From DATBLQ01 sp036555325 (GTDB lineage Bacteria; Pseudomonadota; Alphaproteobacteria; Rhizobiales; Aestuariivirgaceae), in the NCBI GenBank assembly GCA_036555325.1, contig DATBLQ010000011.1, positions 1-10,445 on the forward strand: a stretch of DNA of 10,445 nt, read 5' to 3'. Below, piece after piece: positions 6,426 through 10,445 of the stretch. The first letter of the stretch is position 1. Every line of letters starts with the position of its first letter. The position numbers were made by a program, and so were the translations under genes. Under the pieces are notes generated by a model. The model searched no databases. It was not told the DNA's origin and saw only the letters and a program-made list of their open reading frames with translations.

Positions 6426-6899
6426 CTAAGTACAGCGCGGCTGCTCAATATGTGACGGCCAGTTGTCCTGATTCGCAATGATTCGCAGGCCCCGCAAAAA
6501 CTCCACGAGGGCCTTGTACTGCCGTTCATCGCCATCGATCGAAACGATCAACCAAAATGGCGACCACGCCCCAACCAAGACGAGCACCTGCGGAGTCGGA
6601 GTCGGCGAAAGTCGCCATGCCCTCAGATGACATAGTTCGGGAATCGGACTACGGACGAGCTCGTCAACGTCAGGATGGTTCATCTCGAGAATGTAAATGT
6701 CACCATCCAATCGGGCGATGATGTGTCCTGTGACGTCGACTACCGGATGTGTTGTCTGCACTGTCTCCGGCAACACTCCGCGCGCACAGAAGCTTCGCCC
6801 GCAGAACTCACTCCTGTTGGGCGCAAGAGTCGACTCCCTGCAACCAAACAAGATTGCAGCAATCGTTGCCACGACGGTTACACAAGTGATCTTGATCAA
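6426..6899 (-). CDS. Probable lipoprotein immunity protein for tip D
   Basis: The frame begins at TTG 6899, seven bases after the tip D stop; no ATG or clear ribosome-binding site is available, so coupling to the toxin is likely. The 157-residue product starts IKITCVTVVATIAAILFGC, a lipoprotein signal with the lipobox Cys near residue 19 and R-E-S next. It should be anchored in the envelope facing the periplasm. The mature part has an early Cys pair (FCGRSFC) and mixed strands, including DVTGHIIARLDGDIYILE and LVLVGAWSPFWLIVSIDG, and ends HIEQPRCT. No family is recognised. A periplasmic lipoprotein is a sensible guard against the metallopeptidase-like tip D, for example as a bound inhibitor. 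The pairing is inferred from adjacency. Confidence 0.65.
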   Translation of the reverse strand: MIKITCVTVVATIAAILFGCRESTLAPNRSEFCGRSFCARGVLPETVQTTHPVVDVTGHIIARLDGDIYILEMNHPDVDELVRSPIPELCHLRAWRLSPTPTPQVLVLVGAWSPFWLIVSIDGDERQYKALVEFLRGLRIIANQDNWPSHIEQPRCT

Positions 6900-6906
6900 T
6901 CGAACG

Positions 6907-7590
6907 CTACCGACAAACTATTCTTTCGCCTGGGCACTCGATGCTGGTCGAATCCTGTTCACGTGGGGTGACAACTTTCAGCGTGCCTTGCTCTGAAGCC
7001 TCTCTCAGAATTGCGTCTATAGTCCGTTCAAGAGGACGTTTGTTGCTGAAATCCATGATGTCGGGATCCTCTCGAACAATACCACCAGGCAACCATCGCT
7101 CGATTGGATCCGTCAAGTACGCAAGATGCCCGCCTTCATGGCCCGCATCTTCGGCTGACACATATTCCCCAAACCAGCCAGCATTCGATGGTTTGCCGGT
7201 TGTGGGGTCATTGTATATTTCTCCTTGAGTAGAGCCTTGTCTCACAAGGATTGTATTGATCAACTTCGCCGGTGTCTGTTTCGTGGGAACAAGTACATTG
7301 GCGGTTACGTCGTATTTGCCAAACTGGCCGGTAAAGGCTTTGCGAATGCCTTCACTGAATCTTCTAATGTTTGTCGGCGTTTTTGCTCCGTGAAATCTTA
7401 TGTAGAAATTAAGCGTTACACGGTTGCCGTGCTGAATGGCCTCTACTGCCGCGCCACTCGAATCTATTGCGTTGATTGGGTCGGCAGCGGTGTACGCGTA
7501 TAAATTCGAGTCGTCTGTCGTCCCAACTGGATCCGTCTGCAAAAACCTCCCCAGCCTCGGCGAGTAGTACCTGGCACGGAAGTAGTACAG
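6907..7590 (-). CDS. Orphan Rhs tip D: metzincin-like zinc metallopeptidase toxin
   Basis: The core fragment starts exactly at CTG 7590 (LYYFRARYYSPRLGRFLQTDPVG) and ends DSSG at residue 46; no core precedes it. The frame stays open some way upstream, but without Rhs similarity. The tip carries HEGGHLAYLTD (residues 151-161), which fits HExxHxxxxxD: three zinc ligands H151, H155 and D161, with E152 as catalytic base. The usual metzincin Gly is replaced by Tyr. DIMD, about 16-18 residues later, supplies a plausible Met-turn (M179). I infer a zinc endopeptidase. The neighbouring lipoprotein immunity candidate suggests a periplasmic or envelope target. The protein ends ECPGERIVCR. With no start codon plus ribosome-binding site, this is probably a silent tip until joined to a core; a TTG at 7542 is the only nearby alternative start. 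Confidence 0.75.
   Translation of the reverse strand: MYYFRARYYSPRLGRFLQTDPVGTTDDSNLYAYTAADPINAIDSSGAAVEAIQHGNRVTLNFYIRFHGAKTPTNIRRFSEGIRKAFTGQFGKYDVTANVLVPTKQTPAKLINTILVRQGSTQGEIYNDPTTGKPSNAGWFGEYVSAEDAGHEGGHLAYLTDPIERWLPGGIVREDPDIMDFSNKRPLERTIDAILREASEQGTLKVVTPREQDSTSIECPGERIVCR
7522..7590 (-). repeat. Core-end repeat copy D
   Basis: This inverted copy begins abruptly at 7590. A 37-bp block (GGTACTACTCG to TTGCAGAC) is identical to copy C. TTCCGTGCC replaces TACCGGGC- at the start, the most diverged 5' part of the six copies. Confidence 0.85.
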
Positions 7591-7617
7591 AACGCTGCAA
7601 GAATCATTGGCGTGACG

Positions 7618-7649
7618 AACGCAATAGCGGGCAGCATTTGCGTTTTTTT
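7618..7649 (+). terminator. Terminator-like hairpin and T-run between modules D and E
   Basis: AACGCAA (7618-7624) and TTGCGTT (7638-7644) are perfect inverted arms followed directly by T's to 7649. Read on the plus strand this looks like an intrinsic terminator, although the loop of 13 is long. The genes on both sides run on the minus strand, so it would stop antisense transcription. It could instead be a remnant of the event that placed module D here. Confidence 0.35.
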
Positions 7650-7658
7650 CAGAGGGAC

Positions 7659-8084
7659 TCAGGGTCGCTTGGATTCACGATTCGCGCAGTGGGATTCGCA
7701 GAATTGCTTCAGTGCAATTCCAACAAGACTTGTCAGCGCCACGATGCAAGCACCAAACACGACAATCGCGAAAACCTGTCGCGATTGATCTGAAGAAATC
7801 AAGAATGCTGATGAATGCACAATGTACAGTGCAACGTTGGCAAAGTTGTGGCGCAGGTGACTCTGAAATCGCGCGGATAATGCCACGATAATTGTCGTGA
7901 TCGCATAGCCTGAGAACAATACGAAATACGACACGAAGAGCATATTGCGGGCAATGTTTTGGATCGGGCCAACCCACCCGATGCGTTTCTCTTCCCCGAA
8001 TATCATATACAGCAGAAACCCAAGCAAGATTACTTCGAGAACTCGCTCGATTAGCCAGACTCCCAGTCGAACGACCATTAACAT
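7659..8084 (-). CDS. Probable membrane immunity protein for tip E
   Basis: ATG 8084 overlaps the last seven bases of tip E; a second ATG at 8078 overlaps the stop itself. Both indicate coupled translation. The 141-residue product has about four hydrophobic segments: residues 7-29 (WLIERVLEVILLGFLLYMIF), about 46-70 (MLFVSYFVLFSGYAITTIIVA), about 82-97 (ANVALYIVHSSAFLI) and about 105-127 (VFAIVVFGACIVALTSLVG), and a short basic tail. No family is recognised. A polytopic inner-membrane product next to an all-helical toxin suggests protection from a pore-forming or other membrane-acting toxin, by analogy with colicin immunity. This is inference from topology and position. Confidence 0.65.
   Translation of the reverse strand: MLMVVRLGVWLIERVLEVILLGFLLYMIFGEEKRIGWVGPIQNIARNMLFVSYFVLFSGYAITTIIVALSARFQSHLRHNFANVALYIVHSSAFLISSDQSRQVFAIVVFGACIVALTSLVGIALKQFCESHCANRESKRP
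7763..7787. repeat. 9-bp inverted repeat with 7-bp spacer inside immunity gene E
   Basis: CAATCGCGA (7763-7771) and TCGCGATTG (7779-7787) are perfect inverted arms separated by AAACCTG. This spacing is like the core sites of tyrosine recombinases, but it lies in coding sequence, no second copy is evident, and about one such match in a few tens of kilobases is expected by chance. Confidence 0.3.
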
Positions 8085-8815
8085 CGCTTGATCCTGGACC
8101 CAGTTACATCGCAGCCGCCAGTCGATCGAACGTGGTCGATCACGGCATTTCCGATGGCCTCTCGATCTGATTGGATCGCAAAGTCGATGTTCCGCCCCAG
8201 TCCTTGCCTCACAGAATCCAAGATGCGGGAATAGGCGCGATCGGTGGGGTCAAGGCCGGCACCAAAGGCCGTAAGACCTGTTGGGTTCAAAATGCTGTTC
8301 ATGTCGCCAATCACCGTTTCATATCCGGTCGGATTCGACTCCTTCAAGGTATCAAGCATGCCCTGCAGAGCAGTCTGCTCGCGATGCACAATCTTTGCAT
8401 CCAACGTCGAACCTCGATCATTGGAAGCTGCGACTTCGATTGCGATCTGTGAATTTAGACTTTCGAGATTCGCGCTAGCTTGAGCCAAGAAGTCTCGAGT
8501 TACCGGCTCTGAGACAGCGCGGTTCACTATTGGCGTTGTCAAATTAGCTAGTGCCTCAACGGTAGCAGAAGCAGCAGCAAAGAATCGCGTCTTATGCCCA
8601 AGAGCAATGTCGCGCGCGGCATACGCACGAGATCGGCGGCAGTAGTCAGTAAAGTAGACACTGAGCGTGCAACTAGTACCTGACGGATCCGTGCCATTAA
8701 CGCCATCCGCAGCAGAATATGTGTATAGATTCAGGTCATCCTCAACTCCAATAGGATCCGTCTGCAGAAATTGCCCCAGCCTCGGCGAGTAGTACCGCGC
8801 CCGGTAGTAGTACAG
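8078..8815 (-). CDS. Orphan Rhs tip E: helical toxin of unknown activity
   Basis: The core fragment begins precisely at CTG 8815, with an in-frame TGA immediately before it, so nothing upstream can be part of this reading frame. Residues 1-46 are core (LYYYRARYYSPRLGQFLQTDPIG to DPSG). The variable part to residue 245 is Ala- and Leu-rich and looks mostly helical, for example FFAAASATVEALANL and SRILDSVRQGLGRNIDF. I see no catalytic motif. The overlapping partner is a four-segment membrane protein, so membrane action is plausible. It ends GCDVTGSRIKRC, a variant of the cap on tips A and B. No start codon with a ribosome-binding site lies near the 5' end (a TTG at 8542 would drop the core), so it should be silent unless fused to a core. 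Confidence 0.65.
   Translation of the reverse strand: MYYYRARYYSPRLGQFLQTDPIGVEDDLNLYTYSAADGVNGTDPSGTSCTLSVYFTDYCRRSRAYAARDIALGHKTRFFAAASATVEALANLTTPIVNRAVSEPVTRDFLAQASANLESLNSQIAIEVAASNDRGSTLDAKIVHREQTALQGMLDTLKESNPTGYETVIGDMNSILNPTGLTAFGAGLDPTDRAYSRILDSVRQGLGRNIDFAIQSDREAIGNAVIDHVRSTGGCDVTGSRIKRC
8747..8815 (-). repeat. Core-end repeat copy E
   Basis: This inverted copy begins abruptly at 8815 after unrelated sequence. Its first 42 bases are identical to copy C (CTGTACTACTACCGGGC to GGCTGGGG), then CAATTT replaces AGGTTT. Confidence 0.85.
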
Positions 8816-9010
8816 TCAATTTGGGCCGCAGCATTCTAACGTTTTGGCACAAGCTACCGCAGCTAGTACTCGCGTCACTCGAGTTCGAACATGTTATTGG
8901 ATGAGTTGAAAGAAGCAACCAAGCCGCCAATACGCTCAGATGGTGACAGCGAAAGCGGCTCGAATGTGCGGCTCGGACCGGAGCACCGTGACCCGGACGC
9001 TACATACGCT
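8816..9010. other. Intergenic segment between module F and orphan tip E
   Basis: This stretch separates immunity gene F from the abrupt start of tip E. It shows no convincing gene, promoter or terminator. A plus-strand frame from 8891 (69 codons) crosses it into immunity gene F and has no recognisable content. The change to Rhs core sequence at 8815 is sharp, so this is probably leftover from whatever preceded the tip before recombination. Confidence 0.4.
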
Positions 9011-9502
9011 TCACCGTGGTCCGCGAACATAGTTTACGTCTACGCGCACGACCTCGTCGTTCACAAGTCTGACAATCACAAGTTGTGGACGCGAAACTGA
9101 TTGAATACATATCACATCGCTGGCAGTTGCGATTGCAAAAAGTTCATCAGCGTTCTCAACTGCCAGAGGAGCGCGCCGCCCGGCTGTCCACGTCGATCCC
9201 GTAACTGGAACGACTTGAGGAGGACCGTGCCACGCGCCACAAGGAGTCAGGACATCGCTTGAAAACACGCGCTTCAGTATGCTGCGCAAGTCATCGCGCG
9301 TCATCGAGATCTTTATGCCAAGAGCCTTACCAGAATCATAACTGCCATGAAAATTCAACAAAGGAGGCGATAACCAGGACGCCAGTGATGGATTGTGGCG
9401 GCCAGTGCTATTGGGAAGTGTTGACAGTGGCAGCAATAGGTAAGCGACGACAAGGAGGGCGACGGTCATCCACATACGGAGTCTGGTGATTAGGCGTCTC
9501 AT
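9011..9502 (-). CDS. Probable membrane-anchored periplasmic immunity protein for tip F
   Basis: The ATG at 9502 follows the tip F stop by 52 bases, with no strong ribosome-binding site. The 163-residue product starts with a basic stretch (MRRLITRLR) and one hydrophobic segment (about residues 11-28, WMTVALLVVAYLLLPLST), which can be an uncleaved signal anchor with the rest in the periplasm. The exported part contains SMTRDDLRSILKRVF, paired Cys (at LTPCG and DVICIQ) and ends VRVDVNYVRGPR. No family is recognised. Its place directly after tip F and its outward topology support a role in neutralising a toxin that acts in the periplasm or on the envelope. The assignment is inferred. Confidence 0.6.
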   Translation of the reverse strand: MRRLITRLRMWMTVALLVVAYLLLPLSTLPNSTGRHNPSLASWLSPPLLNFHGSYDSGKALGIKISMTRDDLRSILKRVFSSDVLTPCGAWHGPPQVVPVTGSTWTAGRRAPLAVENADELFAIATASDVICIQSVSRPQLVIVRLVNDEVVRVDVNYVRGPR

Positions 9503-9554
9503 AGTTCACTGCATACGCAGCAAAGAGATGGTCCGCACATAGGTCCTTCCACAT

Positions 9555-10445
9555 TCATTCATTGCCATCACAGTTTGGGTCCAATCGCCCGCTGCACCTC
9601 GTGCCAAATATCCAATCACCGACAATGCCAAATTTTGAAACGACGCTCTTGGACTGTTTATGACCAGGCATCAGATCATTGAAAGGCTCGCGATCTACTT
9701 GCGCGTCTTTATCTCCCGAGGCTATTTGTTCCGCGAGGTCGCCAATAGCGAATGCACCAGTCGTGCTATTGCCAGTTGCGGAAAATTGAAACGTTTCTCC
9801 TGTTTTAGGGTTTACGCACTGGCTCGCATCGCGTGGGAGAACAGCATAGCGCAGGTTCGTTTCAGGATTGGCATCTACGATTGCGCTTATCAGTCTGTCC
9901 GGCGCATTGATCTTGGAGATGTTTAGAGTCGCGTTTCGATTCAAATTGAGCCAAATGCGTTGATCGATGAAATTGACATCCCCGCCTGCGCGTGCGGCAT
10001 CGCTTGCCTTTGAGATGTTTCCTAGCATGCCATTCGCTCGCATGCCGTACGAGACAACCCGCGCATTCGGATCTCCGATGTAGCTTGCGCCTGTCACGAG
10101 GAACGCATGACGACCCGGAGGAAGCCAAAGACCATTCCAATGGATCCAGCGCGAAACTATGTACGAATCGTTTCCTAACGGGTCAACTAGATTTAAAGAG
10201 TCGTTTTCCGAATAGGAGTACAGATTGAAGTCGTCTCCAACCCCAATCGGATCCGTCTGCAGAAACCTCCCCCACCGCGGCGAGTAGTACCTGGCCCGGT
10301 AGTAGTACAGGCCTGTCTCTGGATCTACCCGCCGCCCAGTGTAGCGGAACGGATTCCCGGTCAGGGCGTCGGAGGGCGTCCAATTCGCACCCTCCCCATA
10401 CGGCCCGTAGCGATACGTGGCATTGAGCGTGCCGGTCTGGTTGAC
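9555..10445 (-). CDS. Rhs core with tip F: toxin of uncertain activity (5' partial)
   Basis: The frame is open to the right window edge, so this is the 3' end of a longer Rhs gene. Residues 1-91 are core: VNQTGTLNATYRYGPYGEG, GRRVDPETGLYYYRARYYSP, then RWGRFLQTDPIG (Trp where the other copies have Leu) and VDPLG. The tip (92-296) has GRHAFLVTGA with H113, a Gly/Asp-rich GDPNARVVSYG, and GNSTTGAFAIGDLAEQ (225-240). The last resembles the NSxTF helix start seen in some NlpC/P60-related or lipase-like effector families, with H113 as a possible partner; this is a weak lead only. The immunity candidate's periplasmic topology would fit an envelope enzyme. It ends FGTRCSGRLDPNCDGNE, a looser form of the Cys-pair cap of the other tips. 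Confidence 0.75.
   Translation of the reverse strand, partial: VNQTGTLNATYRYGPYGEGANWTPSDALTGNPFRYTGRRVDPETGLYYYRARYYSPRWGRFLQTDPIGVGDDFNLYSYSENDSLNLVDPLGNDSYIVSRWIHWNGLWLPPGRHAFLVTGASYIGDPNARVVSYGMRANGMLGNISKASDAARAGGDVNFIDQRIWLNLNRNATLNISKINAPDRLISAIVDANPETNLRYAVLPRDASQCVNPKTGETFQFSATGNSTTGAFAIGDLAEQIASGDKDAQVDREPFNDLMPGHKQSKSVVSKFGIVGDWIFGTRCSGRLDPNCDGNE
10242..10445 (-). repeat. Core-end repeat copy F, right arm of the long inverted repeat
   Basis: This is the reverse complement of 3744-3947, with 107 identical bases at 10339-10445. The match runs to the window edge and so is probably longer. It belongs to the core of the tip F gene. Confidence 0.9.

Noticed and set aside
7763..7787. dif-like recombinase core site inside immunity gene E
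   Set aside because: Geometry fits, but it is single-copy, lies in coding sequence, and a 9-bp match of this kind has a fair chance of occurring in 10 kb. Kept only as a repeat feature.
1..10445. CRISPR array, tRNA or rRNA genes
   Set aside because: No regularly spaced short repeats and no recognisable RNA gene sequence; the only repeats are the six Rhs core ends.

Overview
The window is a mirror-symmetric polymorphic-toxin locus. It holds six Rhs (YD-repeat) C-terminal toxin tips, each followed at once by a plausible immunity gene, arranged as two convergent arrays around one tyrosine recombinase. The host is probably a GC-rich gammaproteobacterium, perhaps Xanthomonadales. That rests on the style of the Rhs core and the C-terminal TGSRI motifs and is only a tentative inference. 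The conserved core is clearly GC-richer (above 70% in one line I counted) than the tips (about 45% in one line), as expected for laterally exchanged tips on a stable scaffold.

Left array (+ strand): tip A (1-705, core continues off the window) with a secreted immunity candidate (696-1280); a scar made of an IS3-type orfA remnant and the tail of another gene (about 1321-1687); orphan tip B (1724-2467) with a polytopic membrane immunity candidate (2498-2851); a 5'-truncated Rhs core with tip C (2883-4544) and a cytoplasmic immunity candidate (4549-5100).

Centre: a complete XerC/D-like tyrosine recombinase on the minus strand (6294-5308), with the full set of catalytic residues and a Shine-Dalgarno sequence inside a hairpin.

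Right array (minus strand, read from high to low coordinates): Rhs core with tip F (10445-9555, core continues off the window) and an anchored periplasmic immunity candidate (9502-9011); orphan tip E (8815-8078) with an overlapping polytopic membrane immunity candidate (8084-7659); orphan tip D (7590-6907), a metzincin-like metallopeptidase, with a lipoprotein immunity candidate (6899-6426).

How it may work: every tip starts with the same roughly 69-bp piece of Rhs core (LYYYRARYYSP...QTDP). Copies within an array are direct repeats and copies in opposite arrays are inverted repeats. One inverted pair (3744-3850 and 10339-10445) is identical over 107 bp. Recombination between a left and a right copy would invert the recombinase-bearing middle and exchange one toxin-immunity module for another behind the core. 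The layout therefore looks like a shufflon-like toxin-switching locus. Whether the recombinase acts on these repeats or homologous recombination does is not shown by the sequence. All six tips also end in a closely spaced Cys pair, four of them around a G-[SE]-R-[IL] or similar core, which suggests a shared C-terminal cap on otherwise unrelated toxins.
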